Shown: positions 45,401-53,200 of the stretch, one piece after another
How positions within the stretch are numbered: position 1 is the stretch's first letter
How the letters are laid out: every line of letters begins with the position of its first letter
NCBI GenBank assembly: GCA_009767595.1
Contig: VSDK01002168.1
Location: 252,503-316,502, forward strand
Source of the DNA: Symbiodinium kawagutii
Lineage: Eukaryota; Sar; Dinophyceae; Suessiales; Symbiodiniaceae
Direction of reading: 5' to 3'
DNA length: 64,000 bases
The notes under the pieces: generated by a model
Database searches by the model: none
Seen by the model: the letters and a program-made list of their open reading frames with translations, nothing else
What the model was told of the DNA's origin: nothing
Position numbers and translations under genes: made by a program

Positions 45401-48014
45401 GCCTGCACCACAGTCATTGGAGCACAGGAACTGTAAAACAGCAACTGCAGACAAGAGAGAAGGGAAAGCAATCTTCGGGGGGGGTGCTGGCAACTCTTTG
45501 GGCGTGGTGCTCATGGAAGCTCATACCCCAAGAGTTGCCACCCCCCCCCCTCCTTAGTAGGAAGTGTTGCTGTGTTGCTGCTCCTCCTTCCTTGAAAAAT
45601 CTCCTTGCCGAAGATTGCTTTCCCTTCTCGCTTGTCTGCAGTTGCTGTTTTGCAGTTCCTGTGCTCCAATGACTGTGATGCAGGTACTGTGCTACAGAAT
45701 TTTTGTTCAATTGTAAATTTGTTTTGCTTACAATTGTTTTGGTGAGCAAAAAAATTCTTGCAGTTCCTGTGCTGCAGTAAATGTGCTGCAGGTACTGTAG
45801 TCTATATGGTTCCTGTGCTGCAATTGTTGTATTGCAATTTTTCTGTTTCTGTTGTAAAATTGTTTTGCCTACAGTCCTTCTTATAAGTTAATGTTTTTTT
45901 GCAAGTCTTTTGCTGCAGTTCCTTTGTTGCAGTTACTGTGCTACAGATTTCTTTTTCAGTTGTAAATTTGTTTTGCTTATATACAGTTCTTTTGTGAACA
46001 AAAAATCTTGCAGTTCGTGTGCCACAGTTAATGTGCTGCAGGTACTGTGGTGCAGTTTTTGTGTTGTAACTGTTGTGTTGCAATTTTTCAATTTCTGTTG
46101 TAAAATTGTTTTGCCTGAAGTGCTTCTACACTCTGGTGCTGTAAATAGTGCACTGCAAATAATGTACCGCAGACATTGTGTTGTAGTTATTGTGAAGTTC
46201 TTGTACTGCAGATACTGTACAGCAGATACTGTGAAGTTGCTGTGCTGCAAATATTGCGCTGCAGTTGGTGTGGTGCACTTGCTGTGAAGTTACAGTGTTG
46301 TAATTACTGTGTTGCAGTTATTGTGTAGTAATTAGCTACTGTGCTGCAATTGATGTGCTGCAATTGCTGTGCTGCAATTGCTGTGCTGCAAATAATGTGC
46401 TGCAGGTATTGTGTAGTAGCTACTGCGCTGCAGATATTGTGTTGCAGTTATTGTGAAGTTGCTGTGCTGCAAATACTGTGGTGGAGCTACTGTGCTGAAG
46501 TTCCTGTGGCAATACTGTGCTGCACATACTGTGCTGCAGTTGGTGTGGTGCAGTTACTGTGAACTTATTGTGTTGCAATTACTGTGTTGCAGGTATTGAG
46601 TAGTAGCTACTGTTATGCAAGTATAGTGCTGCAAATAATGTGCTGCAGGTATTGTGTAGTAGCTACTGTGCTGCAAGCATTGTGCTACACATTACCTGCA
46701 GTACAATAGCTGCAACCCAAAGACTGTAGCACAGCACCTGCAGCATTTTACTTCAGGCTCAAGACATTCATGTACACAAAATCTTGTTACCTAAAAATTG
46801 CTGTTTCGTGGCCGCCCGAAACGAGCCCTTAACCCATTGTCCATACTACGCCATTGGGATTAGCTGGGAGGAAGGATTAGCATGTTTAACAAAAATAGTG
46901 AGCTGGTTGGTGGTTTTTAGGGACTACATGGTTCATAATGAGGCAACAATCATGATTATACACATGGTTAAACACCTACTAGAGTTGGTAGTTGGTGGTT
47001 TGATTGACATTTTTTATTTTCGCAATTGTACTTGGTTGGTTGACAACAATATTTTCCATAGGGGTGGTTCAACCGTCACGGACCCTGCGGGGTTGGGGTC
47101 TCACCAGGTTGAGTCATGCATCAGATAAACTTCAAGAAATACCTGCCCTGGGCCGAAGCACCAAGAAAAACGTGAGCCAAAAGGCTGCAAGTTCCTCACC
47201 ACTCCGCAAACACATTCGAACCACTGACCAAACCAAATCTCAAACATCAATATCCACTAATTTGCAATCAATTAGCCATTAGATGCCATCAAACATTCAA
47301 ATATATCTAAGCATTCTTTCACTATCGACCAATCAATCTAACCATATATCCCTCATTGAAACTTCCTCCAGAAATTTCGAAATGATATCCCTCATTAAAA
47401 TGCCAGTACATTGAGCATAGATTCTCATTGACCAATCAATCTAACCACAAATCCCTCATTGACCAATCAATCTAACCATATCCAAGATATAAATTTCCTC
47501 ATTGACCAATCCATCTAACCAATCTAACCATATCCCTCAATTGATTCTCTTCTGAAACTTCCTCCAGAAACGAATTCGTGTCCGCGCGGCGTCACAGGTC
47601 TGCGAAGGCCCTGGGCATTGGCCGAACTTTTGCCGAGCTCCTAGCAGTGCAGCAGCGCAACACCCCATGCGCAGCCACAAACGGGGGTGCCACGACCTGG
47701 CAACCTCGACCCGCAGCCACGACTTGGCAACTTCGGGTTGCTATGGGCTGCTGATGGTCTATGCTGGTCTGACCATTTCTATGAGAAATTGTGGTCAAAA
47801 GGAGACCCACGCCAAAAATGGGTCAATCTATGAGTCGATTGCTCAAAGTACTGGCACTTCATGCGACTTCTCCAAACTTCTGTGGCTCAAGGATTCCTTT
47901 GAATCGGACAACTTACTATTCCTCGGCTCCCTTCGATCCCCATCCTCCAACAAGGTGGAAAGGGCACCGCTGATATCTGCTTGTAGAGCGGCATCATCCA
48001 CCACGCTAACATAC
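33344..48014 (-). CDS. Alpha-tubulin N-acetyltransferase, multi-exon gene
   Basis: The gene model joins exons, in sense order, at 48014-47945, 47640-47588, 44695-44623, 42522-~42470, ~41178-41137, 39747-39690, 38500-38396 and 38083-38019 (core), then 35564-35502, 34286-34163 and 33401-33344 (tail). The product would transfer acetyl from acetyl-CoA to Lys40 of alpha-tubulin in axonemal or cortical microtubules. Family landmarks seen: ELGKSSANAQGL, QRVYLLLDGSKALGFLK, VGRKRLFVE, CALDFYIHE, QRTGFGRQLFDAML, YDRPSPKLLCFLKKHYGL and NNNFVVYEDFW, in the order known for ATAT1/MEC-17. Phases match at most junctions. The exon 4/5 junction and the N-terminal start remain unresolved. One intron holds a 2-kb foldback element. 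Confidence 0.85.
33480..33690. repeat. AT-rich GAATATAAATATAT repeat block
   Basis: Degenerate TATATGAATATAAATA repeats over about 200 bp, with almost no G or C. Confidence 0.9.
33886..33991. mobile_element. Family A MITE-like element
   Basis: Left ATGGTGATTTCTCAAAATAA, right CCCTATTTTGAGAAACCACC, interior GGATGGTTTATTGCCAATAA. Confidence 0.8.
34041..34129. mobile_element. Small palindromic element
   Basis: A perfect 21-bp inverted repeat begins TAATGTTGGTTTCTGATTAG (34041-34061) and ends at 34109-34129, with a 47-bp loop. It does not match families A, B, C or E. Confidence 0.7.
34163..34286 (-). CDS. ATAT gene, C-terminal tail exon (second)
   Basis: The acceptor ACGCGCGCAG precedes one base plus 41 codons, ending GGACAC before the donor GTGATA. 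In the frame set by the previous exon it reads ARQHTCCPVAVNPSPGANGM and continues Pro/Cys-rich. All three minus frames are open here, so the frame depends on phase continuity: the preceding exon ends in phase 2 and this one starts with one base. Confidence 0.45.
34314..34411. mobile_element. Family A element, truncated left end
   Basis: The interior AAATGGTTGGTTAATTAATG and right end ACTTTGAGAAACACCCC match the family. The left TIR is reduced to GTGGGGGTGCCC. Confidence 0.6.
35502..35564 (-). CDS. ATAT gene, C-terminal tail exon (first)
   Basis: The acceptor ACCGCTGCTAG precedes one base plus 20 codons plus AG before the donor GTGTAG. The peptide QSAGERASRPARPEGGRSAA is basic and disordered, as is usual for the tail after the ATAT core. 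The start phase fits the end of the exon at 38019 (CG plus G gives Arg). Confidence 0.5.
35578..35647. repeat. GTGGATGATG decamer array
   Basis: Seven copies of the 10-bp unit TGGTGGATGA, starting directly at the acceptor side of the tail exon at 35502. It is related in sequence, on the other strand, to the 20-bp satellite at 17218. Confidence 0.9.
35751..35872. mobile_element. Family C MITE-like element
   Basis: Left ATGGCAGTGGGTCAAAACCC, right CTGCTTGACCCACAGCCATA, interior TGTTGGTTATTATCCCCATG. Confidence 0.8.
36065..36140. repeat. Nested inverted repeats
   Basis: GAACCACTAGTCAT (36072) pairs with ATGACTAGTGGTTC (36125), and AGGGCGAT pairs with ATCGCCCT. Confidence 0.65.
36774..37065. 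other. Assembly gap (292 N)
   Basis: A run of N. The right edge begins inside a 20-21-bp tandem repeat (GGTCGCCCAATGTCGCCGTT), so the gap probably replaces an unresolved tandem array. Confidence 0.95.
37066..37107. repeat. 20-21-bp tandem repeat at the gap edge
   Basis: Two copies of GGTCGCCCAATGTCGCCGTT are visible. Scattered GCCGTT motifs occur left of the gap at 36560-36690. Confidence 0.8.
37640..37720. mobile_element. Family B element, right half
   Basis: GTCAACCAACCAACCATTGG to CTTGAAACCACCAACCAGTT matches the family. The left terminus is missing. Confidence 0.55.
38019..38083 (-). CDS. ATAT core exon with NNFVVYEDFW motif
   Basis: The acceptor CCCGGCCAG precedes 21 codons plus two bases before the donor GTTGTG. 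The peptide PQNNNFVVYEDFWTQPGPQ corresponds to the last core strand of ATAT1, where animal proteins read VPQVNNFVIFEGFF. It starts in phase 0, matching the end of the exon at 38396. Confidence 0.85.
38396..38500 (-). CDS. ATAT core exon with DRPS motif
   Basis: The acceptor CATGACCAG precedes 35 codons, ending AAATACAAG before the donor GTGCGT. The exon is phase 0 at both ends. It contains YDRPSPKLLCFLKKHYGL, matching the conserved AIDRPSQKLLKFLNKHYNL of ATAT1. In the family this Asp takes part in catalysis and the stretch follows the acetyl-CoA loop. Confidence 0.9.
38833..38940. mobile_element. Family B MITE-like element
   Basis: Left GTGGTTGGTGGCTTCAACCC, right CAATCAAACCACCAACCAAA. Confidence 0.75.
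39237..39320. mobile_element. Family B element
   Basis: Left CGTGGTTTCAACCCCTATGA, right CTGTTTGAAACCACCAGCCA. Confidence 0.7.
39363..39481. mobile_element. Family C MITE-like element
   Basis: Left TGGTTGTGGGTCGAAACCCC, right CTGCTTGACCCATGGCCATA. Confidence 0.75.
39479..39612. repeat. ATCAACCACT decamer array, donor side
   Basis: Five perfect copies of ATCAACCACT grade into ATTAACCACT and CTATTAACCA copies, ending near the donor of the ATAT exon at 39690. Confidence 0.9.
39690..39747 (-). CDS. ATAT core exon with acetyl-CoA loop
   Basis: The acceptor CCTCCCCGCAG precedes one base plus 19 codons, ending GAGCAC before the donor GTGGTA. It encodes FQRTGFGRQLFDAMLRREH, the QRxGxGxxLF acetyl-CoA pyrophosphate-binding loop and helix of ATAT1 (QRHGHGRELFQYML in animals). 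It joins the exon at 41137 in phase 2, giving HERFQRTGFG with the spacing seen in the family. The nearby G-run at 39661 is in the intron. Confidence 0.9.
39890..39964. repeat. Inverted repeat pair
   Basis: CCCATGTAGCTGAT (39892) pairs with ATCAGCTACATGGG (39950). It lies beside a diverged family A right end at 40010-40072. Confidence 0.65.
40005..40072. mobile_element. Family A element, right half
   Basis: ATGAATGATTTGAGGTACC, then CCCCTATTTTGAGAAACCAC. The left end is not recognisable. Confidence 0.55.
40263..40370. mobile_element. Family B MITE-like element
   Basis: Left TCTGGTTGATGATTGAACCA, right TGTTTGAAACCACCAGCCAG. Confidence 0.75.
41137..41178 (-). CDS. ATAT core exon with LDFYIHE motif
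   Basis: Two acceptors are possible (CATTCCTCAG, start 41178; or GCGTTAG, start 41166). The reading includes CALDFYIHE, the family motif LDFYIHES before the acetyl-CoA loop. The exon ends GAGAG at a GC donor (GCTTTT). Using that GC site joins HER to FQRTGFG with correct family spacing, while no GT donor nearby does. Confidence 0.85.
41286..41390. mobile_element. Family B MITE-like element
   Basis: Left CTGGTTGGTGGTTTCAACAA, right ATGTTTAACATCACCAACCA. Confidence 0.75.
41562..41682. mobile_element. Family C MITE-like element
   Basis: Left ATATGACAGTGGGTCAAAAC, right GATATTGACGCATAGCCATA. Confidence 0.75.
41799..41905. mobile_element. Family A MITE-like element
   Basis: Left ATATGGTGGTTTCTCAAAAT, right CACAAGAACCCCCATAT, which has diverged. 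Inverted orientation. Confidence 0.65.
42093..42165. mobile_element. Family A element, degenerate
   Basis: GGGGGTTCTTTAG on the left and GCCCCTATTTTGAAAAACAT on the right. The element is short. Confidence 0.45.
42298..42380. mobile_element. Family E palindromic element
   Basis: AATGCTCCATG on the left pairs with CATACATGGAGTCCTTGGGA on the right. It lies on the donor side of the ATAT exon at 42522. Confidence 0.6.
42470..42522 (-). CDS. ATAT core exon with VGRKRLFV motif
   Basis: The acceptor CCCTTGCTGCAG precedes VGRKRLFVEAPNASTRDFAD, matching the family strand VGYKKLFVLD. It continues GFLK from the exon at 44623 in phase 0, giving GFLKVGRKRLFV. The donor is unresolved: phase with the next exon needs a phase 2 end, for which a GA site after GTGGG is one option. 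GC-rich, Gly/Arg-coding sequence continues to about 42390 and may be intron. Confidence 0.8.
42585..42830. repeat. GGTTAATAACTAATGG minisatellite, acceptor side
   Basis: Degenerate copies of GGTTAATAACTAAT lie right of the ATAT exon at 42522, in the orientation typical of acceptor sides. Confidence 0.75.
43091..43188. mobile_element. Family A MITE-like element
   Basis: Left TTGGTGGTTTTTCAAAATAG, right GGTATCCCTATTTTGA. The right terminus has decayed. Confidence 0.65.
43914..44044. mobile_element. Family C MITE-like element
   Basis: Left CATATGGCAGTGGGTTTAAA, right TCATATTGACCCATGGACAT. Confidence 0.7.
44246..44340. mobile_element. Family B element
   Basis: Left CTGGTTTCAACCCCTTTGAA, right CCAATCGAACCACCAGCC. 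Confidence 0.7.
44623..44695 (-). CDS. ATAT core exon with VYLLLDG motif
   Basis: The acceptor TCCAACCTGAG precedes one base plus 24 codons: SGSCLGDQRVYLLLDGSKAL, then GFLK, matching the family strand HVVYILKDS...GFIK. The exon ends AAG at a GC donor (GCAAAA), which allows GFLK to join VGRKRLFV. The 73-bp length fits entry in phase 2 and exit in phase 0. The 2-kb foldback element lies 98 bp upstream in the intron. Confidence 0.85.
44794..46834. mobile_element. 2,041-bp foldback element, 8-bp TSD
   Basis: The first and last 50 bp are perfect inverted repeats starting GGTTAAGGGCTCGTTTCGGG. The element is flanked on both sides by CATTGTCC (44786-44793 and 46835-46842), an 8-bp target duplication as in hAT-type transposition. 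The arms carry degenerate GCAACACAGTAACTGCA units on the left and their complement (CTGTGTTGCAGTTACTGTG type) on the right. A second, closer inverted pair near 45425-45690 surrounds the centre (AAAGCAATCTTCGGGG and CCGAAGATTGCTTTCCC). No transposase ORF is seen, so it would be non-autonomous. It lies in an intron of the ATAT gene. Confidence 0.9.
46903..47078. mobile_element. Composite family B copies
   Basis: AGCTGGTTGGTGGTTTTTAG, an inserted segment, then GTTGGTGGTTTGATTGACAT and GGTTGGTTGACAACAA with AGGGGTGGTTCAACC. It reads like one B element in reverse orientation with a second B end inserted. Confidence 0.55.
47320..47575. repeat. Tandem CCAATCAATCTAACCATATCCCTCATT repeat
   Basis: Four degenerate copies of CCAATCAATCTAACC, each followed by CCCTCATTGA. 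The phrase GAAACTTCCTCCAGAAA occurs twice (47368 and 47555). Confidence 0.8.
47588..47640 (-). CDS. ATAT core exon with ELGKSSANAQG motif
   Basis: The acceptor GCACTGCTAG precedes ELGKSSANAQGLRRPVT, matching the ATAT1 helix ELGKASAKAQ...PIT. The end is uncertain: a GC donor at 47587 (after ACGCC) keeps phase with the exon at 44695, whereas the GT at CCT|GTGACG does not. Confidence 0.8.
47945..48014 (-). CDS. Probable ATAT N-terminal exon
   Basis: The reading YVSVVDDAALQADISGALST, then LLE, resembles the ATAT1 N-terminal region (ITVLD, then a helix running into the ELGK segment). Ending at a GA donor after TTGGAG joins LLE to ELGK in phase 0. The acceptor would be CCCGAG, with a GTATGT start. 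No ATG lies in this exon, so a further 5' exon is needed. Confidence 0.5.
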
Positions 48015-48200
48015 CTCGGGCTTCTCAGCAACCGAGTCACAGAAAAGCTTGGCTTGGCAGGTCATTGTGGGCAGCAAATCATGTACCGCCAACCATCTGA
48101 CATGATCAGTTCTAGATTGCTGTGGGCGCACCAATACAGGACACTCGCATTGTATGACCCAATTTCCGAATCTGCAGCAACAAGTGAAAAACTGGGGAGC
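48015..48200 (-). CDS. Coding-like segment of unknown gene
   Basis: From the acceptor GGCTCCCCAG one minus frame is open for 58 codons to GAG at a strong GTATGT donor-like site, including VRWLAVHDLLPTMTCQAKLF. A second frame is also protein-like (ASVLYWCAHSNLELIMSDGW) but meets a TGA. The relation to the ATAT gene is unclear. Confidence 0.35.
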
Positions 48201-48326
48201 CAATAACTTTGCATAATGGGCTTCATCAGCACTTGACACGATGCAAGTGGTGCTCAGAATGGGGTTCACTGACGACCGACCATCAAATCAACCAGCATGA
48301 ATCATCAGTTGGCCAGCTCTTACCTC

Positions 48327-48492
48327 ATTATGAACCATGATTTCGACCAGCATTGTCTCACACCTTTCTTCCATGAAGGGCCTGTAATCTTCACTGGGTT
48401 TCCGCCACGGACCATGACCGGTCGTTTCTCCGTCCCCTGAGATTTCCATGTCCTGAAGCAGCCAGCGGTGCTTCACCATCCAAGGTTCAACT
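48327..48492 (-). CDS. Predicted exon of unknown gene
   Basis: From an acceptor near 48493 (TCTCCGGCAG) the minus strand reads EPWMVKHRWLLQDMEISGDG and continues DYRPFMEERCETMLVEIMVH to a consensus GTAAGA donor after GAG. The peptide and donor quality are good. It could be a 5' exon of the ATAT gene or part of a separate gene between 48 and 50 kb. Confidence 0.5.
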
Positions 48493-48551
48493 GCCGGAGA
48501 CCGCTGGTGAGTGGATAGGAATGCCTGATCATGATCAATAGTACAGTAGTG

Positions 48552-48660
48552 CATATGGTGGTTTCTCAAATGGGGGGCCCCAAAAATGGTTGGTAAAAGA
48601 ATAAACAATGGTTAATACAGGATGATTTGGGGATACCCCTATTTTGAGAAACCCCCATAT
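48552..48660. mobile_element. Family A MITE-like element
   Basis: Left CATATGGTGGTTTCTCAAAT, right TATTTTGAGAAACCCCCATA. Confidence 0.8.
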
Positions 48661-49034
48661 TGATGATTAACAATATATGCCTAATAGTGACTAATTTTAG
48701 TGTGAATAATTATGGTCGGTAGTGCTGGTTGTCATTGATGATTAACAATTGATGGATCATTTTGCCTGCCCTTGTGTCAAACAAAGCGGGCAGTGCTACT
48801 GGTACGATGTTAAAGAAAGTGATTGATCTTTAATGAATTCTGGGAGTGTTCAGAGTCCGAAGAGTCCTGCCAAGAAAATCTAATAATTGAGCATATATTT
48901 GAACGGCACATTTTGGGATTCCAGGAATGAGCACTCAACCAATTGCTCTGTGGGGCGCTGGGGTGGGGAGGAGCGGTAAATTATTATTTGGTGTGGATGG
49001 AAACAAAACGATGAAGCACAGCTTTGATTTTCTG

Positions 49035-49175
49035 AGCTAAATCAAACATCGCATTTGTCATTGGGAAGGTGAGATGAATCTCCAACAATTGGAAAATCAA
49101 TGTCAGTAGGTGCAGGCAACACAATCCCCTGTCCCAGTACATCGCCTCCCAGGGTTGCGGCAGCAAATTCGGCAG
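49035..49175 (-). CDS. Coding-like segment, possible terminal exon
   Basis: The minus frame contains AAEFAAATLGGDVLGQGIVL, then PAPTDIDFPIVGDSSHLP, and ends at a TGA near 49050. It is strongly protein-like, but no clear acceptor is seen. The function is unknown. Confidence 0.4.
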
Positions 49176-49379
49176 CCAATTATTGGATTGTCACGTTGTG
49201 AATAGGGACCATGCATTGCCAATCTATGTTGAGCGGATCCATCAATACTAGTAGCAAAGTAGCTTGAAGTGGTTTGCTTCATCTAATTTTATCAGCTCTG
49301 GGTTTGGAGGGTGCCCCTACTCGCGATGCACTTGCAATCGTGACACAAATCCCGATTTGCATGTGCCGTTGTGCACGGG

Positions 49380-49486
49380 ACTATCTCTGTGCTGCCGAAA
49401 GATACATTGGCCGTTCACACTCTTCAAGCAGCACAAAAAAGGGCTGTTCATTGAAGGTGTTCCTATTTCCAACTAGCCATGTTGGG
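49380..49486 (-). CDS. Coding-like segment of unknown gene
   Basis: The acceptor CAACATGGCTAG precedes LEIGTP or, in the longer open frame, VGNRNTFNEQPFFVLLEECE and RPMYLSAAQR to a TAG. Tentative. Confidence 0.3.
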
Positions 49487-49984
49487 CAGGTTGCCAAGTA
49501 CCACCATAGACGAAAGTTAGCTTGTAACAACAAAACATGCTGAAAACCTGTTCCTGGCAGGTTCTTCCAAACAATTCTTATGCTTGTCATGTTGCAGCTG
49601 TCGCCATCTGTGACAACAGCCCTGAGAGCCGCGGTGAATCCGTGAATTGCAGTCACATGCCACAACTGAGACTCCACATGACCCAAATCACGGATCCAAA
49701 AGGCCAAAGAAGTACCCGAAATCACCGGATGTTGATCCCATGGCATCATGGTTCAGTGCAGGATTAACAAATAGCCAGCTTCAAAAACCTCGCTAGTTGC
49801 ACCTTCTTATCACCTGAGACCTGGGAGTTGACACGTGCAAAATAGTGGGGTCAACACCTATGACATCACAAATTACCGCCAGTGATATGCAACGGACGAT
49901 GCGGCGACTTTTTTCTGCGACCTGAAGGGATGCAATGAGAAACACACTACATACAATCTTATACAATCATACAGACGCAAATCT

Positions 49985-50218
49985 TCACTTTTGCAGCATT
50001 GACTCTTCCTCGGACTCCGTAGTGAGAACATCCTCCTCCAACAGTCCATGGCAATAGTTGAAATAGAGCTTGGGAGTCAGATATGATGACACGCCTCCCA
50101 TGGCCATCAAAATAAAACCCAATCGTACATGACATTCCATGGTCAAGCATTGGGCATGCAAGTTCTCGTGAAGCCAGTTGCAGGCAGGTCCAATATTGTC
50201 GTGATAGATGAGAAATTC
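49985..50218 (-). CDS. PqiA-like gene, last exon with stop
   Basis: The acceptor AGCCACTCAG precedes 77 codons and TGA. It begins EFLIYHDNIGPACNWL, continues through a membrane segment (RLGFILMAMGGVSSYLTPKL) and ends in an acidic cytosolic-type tail (ESEEESMLQK). The pattern of an ITEFLI-type start, IGPxCNWL, then a GF hydrophobic segment with YLTPKL is that of the end of a eukaryotic PqiA-like repeat. It starts in phase 0, which requires the previous exon to end after ACG. Confidence 0.8.
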   Translation of the reverse strand, partial: EFLIYHDNIGPACNWLHENLHAQCLTMECHVRLGFILMAMGGVSSYLTPKLYFNYCHGLLEEDVLTTESEEESMLQK

Positions 50219-53200
50219 CTGAGTGGCTTATAGATCCCTTGCTAAAAATATATTTTTAGTGGTTCTATGGTAAACCAATCATATCCCAAAAACACTAAAA
50301 ACCTAAGAATTCGTGGGTATAAGCCATCCAGATTCCGTCAGAAGCCAGAACTCGAAATTCGCCACGACCACGGCCAGAACGAACACATCAAAGGCGGCCC
50401 AGGCATCCAAAACATGGCATGCTTTCATGAGACGAATGTGATCTTGCACTTTCAGGGGCATGAGCAGCAGGACAAGCAAGCAACCCACTAACGCTAGTGG
50501 GATCACCAAGGTGAAAATGAAGAAAATCACCTGGACAGTTCGGAGGCCGTTCGACTGTTCGAATCCTGCCGTCAGAAATAAACCTCGTTTGCTGGCGATG
50601 TGTGGGTGGCTGTCTATGAAATGGTGGGAAGGGAAACCGACATCAGTTCTTTGTAATTCTCGCCCACTCCCTCCCCCTCCGCCAAAATAGTACATCAGGT
50701 CCCCGCAAATGGTCGATATCTGCATTTCAAAACTTAAAGATATCAACTCAAAGAGATTCCATGATAAGCAGCAAATACACAAATCATGGATTTCAAGTTC
50801 AATAGGACACACGCCACCCAAACACTACCAGCGTCCAACTCAGGATTGCTTTATGTATTAATTACGTGTCGAAAAAAATCATTGACTCGGAATCTTAAGC
50901 CCATTGGTCCTAAGTTGTGCTTCAACAGAGTTACCTGTCAGAGACCCAGGAAAAGAATGTCGAGGAACAATCCAACATGATCAATACGACCCCAACAAAT
51001 CCATCCATCATCGGGAAAAAACTTTTCGGGGGACCTTATCTGGCTGGTGGTTGAACGGCCCCTCTGAAAAATATGTTTGTTGATCAACCAACTATCCCAA
51101 ACACGAAGGAAAATAAATAATTGTTTAAACCACCAGCCAGCTTTGACCAATCATAAATTCCAGTACAACCGTTATAACCATGCAGTTATAAGCTTCTATA
51201 ACCAGCTATAACCACTTCTGGCTCTACCCACCCACCAAGCTGCCCAAGCTCACCAAACTGTAGGAGAGCTCAGTCTCGTTCTCCTGCAGCAGCAAATCTG
51301 CGATGATGCCAGCGAATTCGTAGCGGATGGAGGGCACGAATGAAGCGATCAAAACCTCAGCCCACTGCTCTGTGCTGGCGCTGAGGTGGTGGCGGATGAA
51401 GCTGGTGAACATGGGGGGATATGATGATCAATACTTACTGTAAGCAATGGTTGAACAATGATGAATAAGAAGGGGATGATAAGAATAGGGGAGAGTAATC
51501 AATGATGATCCAATAAATCTCAACAATACTTGTTGATCGGTGCTTACCATCGTTGAATGGTTTTGCAATTGTTGGTTTGTCCAGGATGTAGGACATCATC
51601 CTTGAAAACACCATGGGAGACCAAGGCAGAAGCAGTAGAAAAAAGTGCATGGTCGAGTGAAAATAGGGTCGTCGGCCTCGCACGTGCTATTCCACATCTC
51701 CATTACAATGAAGGTGCATAGCGCAAGCACAAATTCAATCCAATAAAACCAAACTGGTCCATGATTAAACAATGTTAAAGCCAGTGCAAAAATCGGCAAT
51801 TGGTTTTCTCCATCCCAAATGCCGGGGAAAACAGAAGGTGATTAAAAAACACCAGCCAGATTTGAACGCCGTTTCGTCAAAACAAAACAAATTCAAGCAT
51901 GTTGTTTTTTTACAAAAAACTGAAATCGAGTGCCATCTTCCTGATTGCTCATCTCCAACCGCAGTTCATGGTAGATCCAGATCCCGATAGACCTTCCCCA
52001 CGCTATTAACAGCTGGGGATTTGTCACCGACTGGTGAGGTGTCGATGACCCGACCATGACGCCAGCAACCCAAACATGAACCATCACCAACAGCAAACCA
52101 TATCACCAACAATCATCATCAACAGCAAAGCGCATCAAAAACTGATGAATTCATCAACAGTTAGCTGTTGGTTGATGATGCGTTCCTTGATGCTTAGCTA
52201 ACATCAACACGACTTCACCGTATTGGATTGGGCCCTCCCAACCCATGACTTCCCTGGGGAACGCCACGCACCGAACCGGGCCACACTGGTTCCGTTGAAG
52301 ACGGTGAAGCCCAAGAGCTGCCAGGCTTGGTCCCGCGGCAGGCGCTCGAAGAGAACGGTGGGAAGCTCCTGGAAGCCGAAAAGTGGCAAGGAAAATGGAG
52401 GAAGAGGGGTGATAGTTAATAGTGAAAATAGTTAATAGAGATTAATAGCTAATAGTGATAATAGGGATTAAGAGTGATCAATGTGATCATATAGATAGTA
52501 AAATTAGGTGAAGTCATAGGGATGAATAACTAGTGATAGTTAATAGTGATAGTTAATAGTGATAATAGGGATGAATAGTGGCAATTCATTCACTAGTGAT
52601 AGTAAATAGTGATAGTAATGGAGATGAATAGTTAATGTAGAGATTAATAGCTAATAGTGATGATAGGGATGAATAGTGGTTGGTAAATATCTGACTAGTG
52701 ATAGTTAATAGTGATAGGAGTAGGGATGAATAGTTAATAGTGATAACAGGGATGATAGTTGCTATGGGAAAATGGAGAAATAGGGATGAATCGTTATAAT
52801 TTAGCAAATAGTTATAGTTAATGGTGGTAAGTAGTGCTGTTAAGCAAGAGTGGTTCATGGTGAGAATAAATAGTGATGTATAGTGATTGTTGATAGTGAT
52901 CATTCACATCGATATCGTTATAGTGTTAATTAATAGTGATAATTATTCGTGACAATGAAAATCGTGATAAGTGATCATCATTTCGAATGCTGATAATTAC
53001 TAGTGAAAGTCACAATAATCAGTTGTTGATCAATAGGATATGCCAATGGTTCAGTAGTGATAAATCAATTCCTATTGTGATGGACAACAAGAAAATATCA
53101 ATACAAATGATTGATCACACTTCTCCAATAGATCAGTTACAAGTTATAAAATGTTACAGTACAGGTTATTGGGATGTCAATTGCTAGTGACGTGTTTGAA

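Noticed and set aside
45400..46600. Cys-rich frames such as repeated MCCNCC-type peptides
   Set aside because: They come from TGCTGCAATTGCTGTGCTGC tandem units of the foldback element, not from a cysteine-rich protein.
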